This document shows, one piece after another, positions 1 to 5,859 of a DNA stretch of 5,859 bases. Source of the DNA: Chamaesiphon sp. Lineage in GTDB: Bacteria > Cyanobacteriota > Cyanobacteriia > Cyanobacteriales > Chamaesiphonaceae. Positions within the stretch are counted from its first letter, which is position 1, and the number at the start of each line of letters is the position of its first letter. The position numbers and the translations under genes were made by a program. Below the pieces are notes generated by a model. It had not been told where the DNA came from and made no database searches. It saw only the letters and a list, made by a program, of their open reading frames with translations. The DNA lies in the NCBI GenBank assembly GCA_020059425.1, contig JAGVCD010000350.1, positions 1 to 5,859 on the forward strand, read 5' to 3'.

Positions 1-104
1 AGAACAAATCGGATAAAGATCAAATTGAGCCAACCGCTAGCTGTCAGACTCAGTAGATCGCAAAGAGACGAAAAAAGGGTAGATTCTGGCCAGGCAAAAC
101 AAAA

Positions 105-359
105 ATAGCCACGACGACTACCCTAAATTCATTATCCCCGACCCCAGTATTAACCGACGAAGGCACATTGGAATCAGCCATCGATTGTTTGACCAGCAAC
201 CTGGCAATAAACATGTCTGGAGGCTGCACGGTCAGGGACTTGTTTGAAATTTTGGTGCGGACGGCAAGTCGCGGCAAGAGCATTGAACAAGTTGTTACAA
301 ACATCACTGGAACTTCTCACTATTGGACAGCCCGAATCTTGTCCAAAGTCAAATTATAA
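105..359 (+). pseudogene. Decayed N-terminal fragment of a probable ISH3-like transposase
   Basis: The frame is open from 57 to the TAA at 357-359 and gives 84 codons if read from the ATA at 105, where the product would begin I/M-ATTTTLNSLSPTPV. A TTG at 168 is the only other plausible start, and it cuts into the similar part. The stretch LTSNLAINMSGGCTVRDLFE, followed by ILVRTASRGKSIEQ, resembles from memory the helical N-terminal domain of ISH3-family transposases, in which a D(L/I)(F/Y)E(I/V)LV core precedes a NTVxYHL-like segment. Here that segment is degraded (TARILSKVKL) and the frame then stops. The DDE catalytic domain, about 300 residues, is absent: downstream is the ppsA promoter. 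Together these suggest a truncated, start-less relic, although a small unrelated hypothetical gene starting at TTG168 cannot be excluded. No terminal inverted repeats or target duplication were found. The family call rests on recalled similarity, not a search. Confidence 0.4.
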
Positions 360-442
360 CGATGTCATGTTTTTCTAATTGATGTGAAGTCCAAAACGAT
401 TTGTATCGGTACTGACATCCCATGGGTGTTAATCAAAATCTG

Positions 443-479
443 GCGATCGCTCTTGATATAATGAATCTAGAGCGATCGC
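443..479. repeat. 11-bp perfect inverted repeat with HIP1 arms around the ppsA -10 box
   Basis: The left arm GCGATCGCTCT (443-453) and right arm AGAGCGATCGC (469-479) are exact reverse complements separated by 15 nt. Pairing fails immediately outside (442/480) and inside (454/468). Each arm contains the octamer GCGATCGC (443-450 and 472-479), the HIP1 palindrome over-represented in many cyanobacterial genomes. The spacer carries the likely ppsA -10 box. Because transcription should start near 469, the left arm would not be transcribed, so a DNA-level role (operator or methylation site) is more likely than an RNA hairpin. Chance association of two frequent octamers is the alternative, but the TCT/AGA extensions also match. 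Confidence 0.7.
454..462 (+). promoter_or_regulatory. Extended -10 promoter element of ppsA
   Basis: TGA-TATAAT (TGn at 454-456, perfect TATAAT at 457-462) is an extended -10 element. At 17-bp spacing the -35 position (434-439, CAAAAT) does not resemble TTGACA, which fits extended -10 promoters or dependence on an activator. The predicted start near 469 gives a leader of about 30 nt before the ATG at 501. The element sits in the loop of the HIP1 inverted repeat. Confidence 0.55.
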
Positions 480-500
480 GACCTTTATGGGAACAGCATT

Positions 501-2936
501 ATGCAAGATACTGAACAGCAAATGTTAAGCGGGTCTAAGGAAAAAGCTTTAGTACTAAAACTCCGAGAGGTAGGACTACACGAGATTCATTTAGTAGGTG
601 GCAAGAATGCTTCCCTCGGTGAAATGATCCAGCGATTGCAACCCGAGGGAATTCAGGTGCCCGACGGTTTTGCGACTACGGCCTGTGCCTATCGATCGTT
701 TATTCATGATGCCGGATTGGCCTCCAAACTACAGCACTTATTTACGGGTCTGGATGCCGAAAATGTTCAGCAACTCCAAACCGTGGGGCAGCAAGTCCGA
801 TCACTGATGCTGCAAGCGCCCTTACCACCAGATTTGACCGCTGCCATTACCAGCGCTTATCAAGAAATGTGCGATCGATACGGCTCAAATACGGACGTAG
901 CAGTTAGATCCAGTGCCACCGCCGAAGATTTACCGGATGCCAGTTTTGCCGGACAACAGGAAACTTATCTAAACGTCCACGGTCTAGCGAGTGTTTTAGC
1001 AGCTTGCCATAAATGCTTTGCCTCGGTTTTTACCGATCGAGCGATTTCTTACCGCCAGTTGAAAGGTTTCGATCACCTAGAGGTGGCGCTGTCGGTGGGC
1101 GTGCAAAAAATGGTGCGATCGGACTTAGCTTGCTCCGGGGTGATGTTTTCGATCGACACCGAAAGTGGCTGTAGAGATGTAGCCCTAATTACAGCGGCCT
1201 ACGGCTTAGGTGAAAATGTCGTGCAAGGGGCGGTGAACCCCGATGAGTATTTTGTCTTTAAGCCGACCTTGAAAACTGGTCATCGACCGATTCTGAAAAA
1301 ACGCTTGGGCAGTAAAGAAATCAAAATGGTTTATAGCTCGAACAGCTCGGAGCAGACCAAAAATATTCCGGTGCCGATCGAAGAGAGTCAGCAATTTGCC
1401 CTTACCGATGATGAGGTTCTGCAACTTGGTCGCTGGGCAACCCAGATCGAAGAGCATTATTCTCAGCTACATGGCTACCCTTGCCCGATGGACATGGAAT
1501 GGGCCAAGGATGGCAAAACGGGTGAGCTGTTTATTGTCCAAGCCCGTCCCGAAACTGTCCAGTCCCAAAAAAGTGCGGCCATATTGCGCAGCTATCATTT
1601 GACAACTACTCCGCCGCAACCGCCGATCGCCGTGGGTCGAGCGGTAGGCGATCGCATTGGCCAAGGATCAGCAAGGGTAATATTAGAAGTCGCTGATATC
1701 AAACAGTTTCAAGCGGGTGAGGTCTTAGTCACCAACCGCACCGATCCCGATTGGGAGCCAATTATGAAACGGGCTAGTGCGATCGTTACCAATCAAGGCG
1801 GACGGACTTGTCATGCGGCAATCATTGCGCGGGAATTGGGCATTCCGGCGATTGTGGGTTGCGATAACGCTACTAAACAAATTGCCAACGGCCAAACCAT
1901 TACGGCCAGTTGCTCCGAAGGCGAAGAAGGACGAATCTATGCGGGACTGTTGCCCTTTCACATCGAAGAAGTGACCCTCGATAATCTGCCGCCCACCCAT
2001 ACTCAAATTTTGATGAATGTGGGTAACCCGGAAGAAGCTCTACGACTGGCGGCGATTCCCAATGATGGCGTGGGACTGGCGCGGCTAGAGTTTATTATTG
2101 CCAACCATATCAAAGTGCATCCCTTGGCGCTGTTGAACTTCGATCGCCTGACCAACCCGGCCATCCAAGCTCAAATTGCCCTGCAAACCTTAGGCTATGA
2201 TGATAAACCCCAATTTTTTGTAGATAAGATTGCCCAAGGAGTGGGATCGATCGCTGCCGCCTTCTATCCCAAACCAGTGATTGTGAGGCTGTCCGATTTT
2301 AAGAGCAATGAATATGCCAACCTACTAGGTGGTCGCGAGTTTGAACCCCACGAAGAAAACCCGATGTTGGGCTGGCGAGGGGCGGCACGGTACTGTGACG
2401 ATCGCTACCGAGCTGGTTTTGGTCTAGAGTGTGTGGCACTCAAGCGAGTGCGCGAAGAAATGGGCTTAGATAATGTAATTTTGATGGTGCCCTTCTGCCG
2501 CACCCCCGAAGAAGGTCAAGCGGTAATTGCCGAGATGGCCAAGCATGGCTTAGTACAAGGGGAAAATGGCTTGCAGGTCTATGTGATGTGTGAGCTGCCC
2601 AGTAACGTGCTGATGGCCGATGAATTTTGTCAGGTGTTTGATGGCTTCTCGATCGGCTCCAATGATCTCACCCAACTGACCTTAGGACTCGATCGGGATT
2701 CGGCCTTGGTGGCTCATTTATTTGATGAACGAAATTTGGCCGTCCAAAGAATGATTGCAATGGCTATCAAAACCGCCAAGGCGCATGGACGCAAGATTGG
2801 CATTTGTGGCCAAGCGCCTAGCGACTATCCTGAATTTGCCAAATTCTTAGTCGAGCAAGGCATTGATTCGATCAGTTTAAATCCCGACTCCGTAATGAAA
2901 ACGCGGTTGGCGATCGCCTCGATCGAACATCAATAA
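501..2936 (+). CDS. ppsA: Phosphoenolpyruvate synthase (pyruvate, water dikinase)
   Basis: This cytoplasmic enzyme converts pyruvate, ATP and water to PEP, AMP and phosphate, supplying gluconeogenesis and PEP-derived pathways. The 811 residues carry all three expected domains, close to the roughly 790-820 usual for the family. The N-terminal ATP-binding domain (about 26-355) has GGKNASLGEM at 33-42, VRSSATAEDLPDASFAGQQE at 135-154 and IVQARPET at 345-352. The swivelling phosphohistidine domain (about 385-480) has GGRTCHAA at 433-440, with the phosphorylated His at 438 and Thr436 where the E. coli enzyme is controlled by PpsR-type phosphorylation. The C-terminal PEP/pyruvate TIM barrel (about 500-805) has VRLSDFKSNEY at 595-605, GSNDLTQLTLGLDRDS at 719-734 and the catalytic Cys769 in GICGQ. 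All key residues are present, so it should be active. The start at 501 places the conserved LHEIHLVGGKNASLG normally; Met8 (522) is an alternative. The Shine-Dalgarno is weak (GGGA at 489-492). Two exact HIP1 octamers lie inside (1648-1655, 2910-2917). Confidence 0.96.
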   Translation: MQDTEQQMLSGSKEKALVLKLREVGLHEIHLVGGKNASLGEMIQRLQPEGIQVPDGFATTACAYRSFIHDAGLASKLQHLFTGLDAENVQQLQTVGQQVRSLMLQAPLPPDLTAAITSAYQEMCDRYGSNTDVAVRSSATAEDLPDASFAGQQETYLNVHGLASVLAACHKCFASVFTDRAISYRQLKGFDHLEVALSVGVQKMVRSDLACSGVMFSIDTESGCRDVALITAAYGLGENVVQGAVNPDEYFVFKPTLKTGHRPILKKRLGSKEIKMVYSSNSSEQTKNIPVPIEESQQFALTDDEVLQLGRWATQIEEHYSQLHGYPCPMDMEWAKDGKTGELFIVQARPETVQSQKSAAILRSYHLTTTPPQPPIAVGRAVGDRIGQGSARVILEVADIKQFQAGEVLVTNRTDPDWEPIMKRASAIVTNQGGRTCHAAIIARELGIPAIVGCDNATKQIANGQTITASCSEGEEGRIYAGLLPFHIEEVTLDNLPPTHTQILMNVGNPEEALRLAAIPNDGVGLARLEFIIANHIKVHPLALLNFDRLTNPAIQAQIALQTLGYDDKPQFFVDKIAQGVGSIAAAFYPKPVIVRLSDFKSNEYANLLGGREFEPHEENPMLGWRGAARYCDDRYRAGFGLECVALKRVREEMGLDNVILMVPFCRTPEEGQAVIAEMAKHGLVQGENGLQVYVMCELPSNVLMADEFCQVFDGFSIGSNDLTQLTLGLDRDSALVAHLFDERNLAVQRMIAMAIKTAKAHGRKIGICGQAPSDYPEFAKFLVEQGIDSISLNPDSVMKTRLAIASIEHQ

Positions 2937-2956
2937 CCCCATTTTTAAAAATCATG

Positions 2957-2986
2957 TTGCCTTCTGCCTAAACTTCATGCTATAAA
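2957..2986 (+). promoter_or_regulatory. Promoter of the tRNA-Lys gene
   Basis: A -35-like TTGCCT (2957-2962) is followed after 18 bp by TATAAA (2981-2986), preceded by TGC (2978-2980), which makes an extended -10. Initiation would fall near 2993, about 17 nt before the mature tRNA 5' end. A 5-bp hairpin (CGTGC 2994-2998 with GCACG 3004-3008) lies in this short leader. The promoter is in the ppsA-tRNA gap, so the tRNA need not depend on ppsA read-through. I see no convincing terminator after ppsA. Confidence 0.55.
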
Positions 2987-3009
2987 TAAAAGCCGTGCGA
3001 CATGCACGC

Positions 3010-3081
3010 GGGTGGCTAGCTCAATGGTAGAGTACTCGGCTTTTAACCGATTTGCTCCGGGTTCGAGCCCCGGGCCACCCA
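3010..3081 (+). tRNA. trnK: tRNA-Lys(UUU)
   Basis: The 72-nt cloverleaf folds completely. The acceptor stem is GGGTGGC (3010-3016) with GCCACCC (3074-3080) and discriminator A3081. The D arm is GCTC/GAGT with the loop AATGGTA. The anticodon loop is CTTTTAA with anticodon TTT, read as Lys. The variable loop is TTGCT, and the T arm is CCGGG-TTCGAGC-CCCGG. The outermost anticodon-stem pair is a C-T mismatch within ACTCGG/CCGAT, a pattern I recall in other cyanobacterial and plastid tRNA-Lys genes, so it is not a sign of decay. The 3' CCA is not encoded (ATTC follows), as is usual in cyanobacteria, so nucleotidyltransferase must add it. No intron interrupts the anticodon loop, unlike plastid trnK. 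Confidence 0.97.
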
Positions 3082-3110
3082 TTCTTTAATTAATTGTATT
3101 TCTGTCTTCT

Positions 3111-3124
3111 GTAAAAACTGATAC
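3111..3124. promoter_or_regulatory. Possible NtcA-type site (GTA-N8-TAC) upstream of fbaA
   Basis: GTA at 3111-3113 and TAC at 3122-3124 are separated by exactly 8 nt, the consensus core for the cyanobacterial nitrogen/carbon regulator NtcA. It lies 131 nt before the fbaA start codon. The -10 box that class II NtcA promoters place about 22 nt downstream is poor here (TACCTG at 3147-3152). Six fixed bases occur by chance about once in 4 kb, so this is only a candidate. Confidence 0.22.
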
Positions 3125-3174
3125 TCATCAATCTTAATTAGCCAAATACCTGCAGAGAATTTGTCTAAAGTTTG

Positions 3175-3187
3175 GTAAAGTATTTAC
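3175..3187. promoter_or_regulatory. Perfect short dyad GTAAA-N3-TTTAC in the fbaA upstream region
   Basis: GTAAA (3175-3179) and TTTAC (3183-3187) are exact reverse complements with a 3-nt spacer, lying 68 nt before the fbaA start codon. The right arm runs into TTTACATA (3183-3190), which fits one half of the RpaB HLR1 element, but a second half-site at the required spacing is missing. A GATAAT that could act as a -10 box follows at 3191-3196 without a well-spaced -35. It may be an operator or a chance AT-rich palindrome. Confidence 0.22.
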
Positions 3188-3241
3188 ATAGATAATGAAG
3201 TAAGAAGTACTCACATCTTTATTTGTATATATTAATTTTTT

Positions 3242-3247
3242 AGGAGG
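3242..3247 (+). promoter_or_regulatory. Consensus Shine-Dalgarno of fbaA
   Basis: AGGAGG lies 8 nt before the ATG at 3256, a near-ideal site. It fixes the aldolase start and suggests strong translation. It contrasts with ppsA and psbQ, which have weak or no visible Shine-Dalgarno sequences. Confidence 0.85.
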
Positions 3248-3255
3248 ATTACCTA

Positions 3256-4332
3256 ATGGCGCTCGTCCCTATGCGTTTATTGTTAGACCACGCTGCTGAG
3301 CATGGTTATGGCATCCCTGCTTACAATGTGAATAACATGGAGCAGATTCAAGCAATTATGCAGGCTGCTAAAGAAACTGATAGTCCAGTCATTTTACAGG
3401 CATCACGGGGTGCTAGAACCTATGCTGGTGAGGCTTTCTTACGGCACTTAATCTTGGCAGCGGTAGAAACCTACCCTGAGATTCCGATCTGTATGCACCA
3501 AGATCATGGCAATAGCCCTGCTACTTGCTACTCCGCAATGAAGCATGGTTTCACTAGCGTCATGATGGATGGTTCTTTGGAAGCAGATGCTAAGACTCCA
3601 GCTAGCTTTGAATACAATGTTAATACTACTCGTCAGGTTGTCGATGTAGCTCACGCGATCGGCGTTAGTGTTGAAGGCGAATTGGGTTGTTTAGGTTCCC
3701 TGGAAACTGGTCAAGGTGAAGCCGAAGACGGTCACGGTTTTGAAGGTGTGCTGTCTCACGACCAACTGTTGACTGACCCTGATGAAGCTGTTGAATTTGT
3801 GGAAACCACTGGTGTAGATGCTTTAGCAGTAGCGATCGGTACTAGCCACGGTGCTTACAAGTTCACTCGCAAGCCTACTGGTGAAGTATTAGCCATCAGC
3901 CGGATTGAAGAAATTCACAACCGCCTGCCCAACACTCACTTGGTAATGCATGGTTCTTCTTCAGTTCCTGAAGATTTGATCGCCATCATCAACAAGTTTG
4001 GCGGCAAGATTCCTGAAACTTACGGCGTACCTTTAGAAGAAATTCAAAAAGGTATCAAGTGTGGTGTGCGGAAAGTAAATATTGACACCGACAACCGGTT
4101 GGCGATTACCGCTGCTGTGCGCGAAGCTTTGTTTGCTAAGCCTGAAGAATTTGACCCTCGTCACTTCCTGAAGCCTTCCATTAAATACATGCAAGCAGTT
4201 TGTGCCGAACGTTACAATGCTTTCTGGTCTGCTGGCAAAGCTAGCAAAATCAAGACTATGTCTTTGGATGATTTTGCAGCTAAATATGCTAAGGGCGAAA
4301 TCAAAGGACCTAAAACTACTGTCTCTGTGTAG
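3256..4332 (+). CDS. fbaA: Class II fructose-bisphosphate aldolase, Calvin-cycle type
   Basis: This metal-dependent cytoplasmic aldolase joins dihydroxyacetone phosphate with glyceraldehyde-3-phosphate to give fructose-1,6-bisphosphate. In cyanobacteria the same enzyme type also forms sedoheptulose-1,7-bisphosphate in the Calvin cycle, and it runs in reverse in glycolysis. The 358 residues match the usual length of the cyanobacterial enzyme (about 359), and the N-terminus [20 protein letters not shown] is the expected one. Visible motifs are MHQDHGNSP at 80-88 (catalytic Asp83, metal-ligand His84), [10 protein letters not shown] at 138-147 (acidic metal-site signature), GTSHGAYK at 195-202 (metal His198), VMHGSSS at 230-236 (metal His232) and NIDTDNR at 275-281 (phosphate/substrate binding). 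All are intact. Codons lean towards GGT, GCT, CGT and ACT, as in highly expressed genes, unlike the GATCG-rich ppsA. It has its own Shine-Dalgarno and a terminator about 20 nt after the stop, so it is probably a single-gene unit. No exact HIP1 site lies within it. Confidence 0.97.
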   Translation: MALVPMRLLLDHAAEHGYGIPAYNVNNMEQIQAIMQAAKETDSPVILQASRGARTYAGEAFLRHLILAAVETYPEIPICMHQDHGNSPATCYSAMKHGFTSVMMDGSLEADAKTPASFEYNVNTTRQVVDVAHAIGVSVEGELGCLGSLETGQGEAEDGHGFEGVLSHDQLLTDPDEAVEFVETTGVDALAVAIGTSHGAYKFTRKPTGEVLAISRIEEIHNRLPNTHLVMHGSSSVPEDLIAIINKFGGKIPETYGVPLEEIQKGIKCGVRKVNIDTDNRLAITAAVREALFAKPEEFDPRHFLKPSIKYMQAVCAERYNAFWSAGKASKIKTMSLDDFAAKYAKGEIKGPKTTVSV

Positions 4333-4350
4333 TTTTAACTGATGACTGAA

Positions 4351-4383
4351 AGAATTCCCTGGCTAGTTCCGGGGATTCTTTTT
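4351..4383 (+). terminator. Rho-independent-type terminator after fbaA
   Basis: AGAATTCCC (4351-4359) pairs with GGGGATTCT (4371-4379) through nine pairs including one G-U, closing an 11-nt loop in which GG/CC may pair further. Five T residues (4379-4383) follow. It begins 18 nt after the fbaA stop and separates fbaA from psbQ. Confidence 0.75.
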
Positions 4384-4464
4384 GGGTCTTTTCCAGACTG
4401 GAAGTTTGCCTGTATCCTGGTTATTAATACAAAAATTTGAAATATTCCCTTATCCTGTAATACT

Positions 4465-4935
4465 ATGTCTTTCTTTCGTCCGTTTATTTCTTTTCTATTA
4501 GTCTGTGTGACTGTTCTGCTGGTCAGTTGTAGTGATGGCTCTCAAGTGAAAGCTCCTACCTACTCTGATGCCCAGCTGGCTCAGATTCAGCTGGCTAGCA
4601 AAGGGGTTGCCACTTTGGAAGGTCGTTTATCAGAATTGTCGGACTTGATCGATAAAAAAGATTGGAATAATGTCCGGTCTTTTATTCATGGTCCTTTAGG
4701 TGAATTGCGTACCCGCATGGTTGGTGTTTCTCGTGAGCTTCTGCCAGCGCAACGCCAGCAAGCTCTACAAGTAGGCAAAGAAATATTTGTACATCTCAAT
4801 AAAATTGATGCTGCTGCTGCTGATAATAACCAGCAGTTAGCGGCATTGAATTACAGCGAAGCGCTGAAGGATTTTGCGGCTTTTGATAATTTGCTGCCAG
4901 AATTTCCTAAAAATAATGCAGCAGATGCAGCCTAA
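4465..4935 (+). CDS. psbQ: Photosystem II lumenal lipoprotein PsbQ (CyanoQ)
   Basis: This is an extrinsic subunit on the lumenal face of photosystem II that helps stabilise the oxygen-evolving complex and the dimer. The 156-residue product opens with a lipoprotein signal peptide: basic Arg5, a hydrophobic stretch at about 7-20, and the lipobox LVSC (19-22) with Cys22 as the predicted acylated first residue of the mature protein. After a short linker come the helices of the four-helix bundle. The diagnostic segments are YSDAQLAQIQ (33-42), FIHGPLGELRTRM (73-85), ELLPAQRQQA (91-100), HLNKIDAAA (110-118) and ALKDFAAFDNLLP (133-145). Order and wording match the cyanobacterial protein as I recall it from Synechocystis. 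No Shine-Dalgarno and no clear -35/-10 pair is visible in the 81 nt after the fbaA terminator, so its promoter is unassigned. It converges on the MFS gene across a 59-nt gap. Confidence 0.95.
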   Translation: MSFFRPFISFLLVCVTVLLVSCSDGSQVKAPTYSDAQLAQIQLASKGVATLEGRLSELSDLIDKKDWNNVRSFIHGPLGELRTRMVGVSRELLPAQRQQALQVGKEIFVHLNKIDAAAADNNQQLAALNYSEALKDFAAFDNLLPEFPKNNAADAA

Positions 4936-4963
4936 AGGTTAGAATTTTTAATTTAATTGCTGG

Positions 4964-4989
4964 AAAGAGGGTCATCACCCTCTTTTTTT
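4964..4989 (+). terminator. Rho-independent terminator after psbQ
   Basis: AAAGAGGGT (4964-4972) and ACCCTCTTT (4977-4985) form a perfect 9-bp stem with a CATC loop, running into a seven-T tract (4983-4989). It starts 28 nt after the psbQ stop and lies between two convergent genes. In the opposite direction the hairpin is followed by only three T residues, so it should work mainly for psbQ and weakly, if at all, for the MFS gene. Confidence 0.9.
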
Positions 4990-4994
4990 GTTCT

Positions 4995-5859
4995 TTACAA
5001 ACTTGGATTTGGATTACTATATTGGCGTTGCGATCGAACAGCTAAAAACAGCACGGCAAAGGTAAATATCCCAGCGATATACAGAGGATAAGCATAGCTG
5101 GCATAACTATGGGTGCTAACTGCTATGCCAGTTTCTTTAGCAATTTTTTCGGCTGCTGTAATAGTCTTTTGATCGATCAGTAAAGCGGCTAAGATCGGAC
5201 CAATGGCATTAGAAATACTCAAATAAGCCGCATTCACACCGGAAGTCATGCCTTGCTCCGAGGGCTTGGTATTGATCGAAATCAGGGTGCTGATCATCGG
5301 CTGTACCAGGGAGTTGAAGATGGAAAAGACCAAACTTACAGCTACAAAATAAATAATATGGGGAATTACTGGCATCAGAGCAAAGCAAGCACTGCGAAAA
5401 AATAACCCCAAAAACATAATCCGCGTGGTGCTGAGCCTTTTGGTTAGAAATTTAATTCCTTGGGTTTGCATCAAAACTCCTAATACCCCAAAGCTAAAAA
5501 ATAAGAGGCTAATCGAAGAAATATCTTGACCCAGCACTTTGAGATAATAAGGCTGAAAGGCAAACGTAAACATCGAAAAAGTAGTACCGGTCAAAAAAGT
5601 TACAATCAGCAGTATCCCTACGCCGGGAGTGGCTAAACTAGAAATAATATTTTTGAGCCCCAAATCAAAAACAGCACCTTGTGGAGTAGCAGCTTTCAGC
5701 GTTTCCGGCAGCCATCCGATCGTGAGGATGAGGGCAATGGTAGCCAAAATAGAAGAGGCCAAAAAAGGCGCTCCGATCGATATCTTGGTGGCGTAGAAAC
5801 TAATTAATGGCCCCATTACAAAACCCACCCCCAGGGAAGCCCCAAACAGCCCAAAAGCC
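4995..5859 (-). CDS. MFS transporter, drug/H+ antiporter-like (partial, N-terminus outside window)
   Basis: The frame is open to the right edge and shows 287 residues before the TAA at 4997-4995. No start should be placed at the GTG at 5828: the residues before it (AFGLFGASLG) continue directly into GVGFVMGPLI, the glycine-rich motif C typical of transmembrane segment 5 in DHA1-type antiporters. About 130-140 residues (segments 1-4) therefore lie beyond the window. The visible part has about eight hydrophobic segments, fitting 5-12: the motif C helix, APFLASSILATIALIL followed by the LPETL end of segment 6, a cytoplasmic loop, then the C-terminal six-helix half from GVGILLIVTFLTG to IAGIFTFAVLFLAVRSQ. 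A basic RMFLGLF-like region precedes segment 9 (TTRIMFLGLFFRS). It is an inner-membrane secondary transporter, probably driven by the proton gradient. The substrate cannot be told from sequence; TetA/multidrug-type efflux is only a family guess. Confidence 0.88.
   Translation of the reverse strand, partial: AFGLFGASLGVGFVMGPLISFYATKISIGAPFLASSILATIALILTIGWLPETLKAATPQGAVFDLGLKNIISSLATPGVGILLIVTFLTGTTFSMFTFAFQPYYLKVLGQDISSISLLFFSFGVLGVLMQTQGIKFLTKRLSTTRIMFLGLFFRSACFALMPVIPHIIYFVAVSLVFSIFNSLVQPMISTLISINTKPSEQGMTSGVNAAYLSISNAIGPILAALLIDQKTITAAEKIAKETGIAVSTHSYASYAYPLYIAGIFTFAVLFLAVRSQRQYSNPNPSL

Noticed and set aside
1..108. Frame +1 is open from the left edge to a TAG at 106-108 (35 codons) and could be the 3' end of an upstream gene.
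   Set aside because: The reading is short, basic and shows no recognisable motif; open stretches of this length are common by chance.
50..307. 85-codon minus-strand ORF.
   Set aside because: It lies antisense to the transposase-like frame, has no recognisable motifs and no ribosome-binding site of note, and is best explained as a shadow.
2941..2952. Palindrome ATTTTTAAAAAT just after the ppsA stop as a terminator.
   Set aside because: It is purely A/T, has no room for a stable loop and is not followed by a T tract, so it is not a credible intrinsic terminator.
4437..4463. TTGAAA ... TAATAC as a psbQ promoter.
   Set aside because: The spacing is only 15 bp and transcription would start at or after the psbQ ATG, which is incompatible with the full signal peptide.
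4811..4821. Run of CTG repeats within psbQ as a microsatellite.
   Set aside because: It simply encodes the conserved Ala-rich stretch (AAAAD) and has too few units to count as a repeat locus.
501..4935. ppsA, fbaA and psbQ as one functional operon or new system.
   Set aside because: Separate promoters, the intervening tRNA gene and terminators after fbaA and psbQ argue for independent units of ordinary housekeeping genes.

Overview
The window looks like cyanobacterial chromosome. It contains a PsbQ (CyanoQ) photosystem II lipoprotein gene, a Calvin-cycle-type class II aldolase of the cyanobacterial kind, a typical cyanobacterial/plastid tRNA-Lys(UUU) without an encoded CCA, and four exact HIP1 octamers (GCGATCGC), with many further CGATCG cores. 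Genus cannot be fixed from this sequence alone.

Layout. Positions 1-500 hold no intact gene. About 105-359 (+) reads like the decayed N-terminal end of an ISH3-like transposase whose start codon position is now ATA. It is followed by a short AT-rich spacer and a promoter with an extended -10 box, enclosed by a perfect 11-bp inverted repeat whose two arms are both HIP1 octamers. The 811-residue phosphoenolpyruvate synthase gene (ppsA, 501-2936, +) follows. Then come a well-formed tRNA-Lys(UUU) gene with its own extended -10 promoter (3010-3081, +), a 174-nt AT-rich spacer with two possible regulatory dyads, and the class II fructose-bisphosphate aldolase gene (fbaA, 3256-4332, +), which has a consensus Shine-Dalgarno and ends in a terminator hairpin. 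psbQ (4465-4935, +) comes next and ends in a strong hairpin terminator. A convergent MFS transporter gene (4995 to beyond the right edge, -) completes the window and lacks its N-terminal part here.

Function. ppsA makes PEP from pyruvate and fbaA works in the Calvin cycle, gluconeogenesis and glycolysis, so both sit in central carbon metabolism. psbQ serves the oxygen-evolving side of photosystem II. The separate promoters and terminators argue for individual transcription units, not an operon, so the neighbourhood is mostly housekeeping. I see no CRISPR array, defence cassette, toxin-antitoxin pair or other clearly new system. The points worth a second look are the HIP1-armed promoter of ppsA with its overlapping upstream mini-ORF, the transposase relic beside it, and the possible regulator sites upstream of fbaA.
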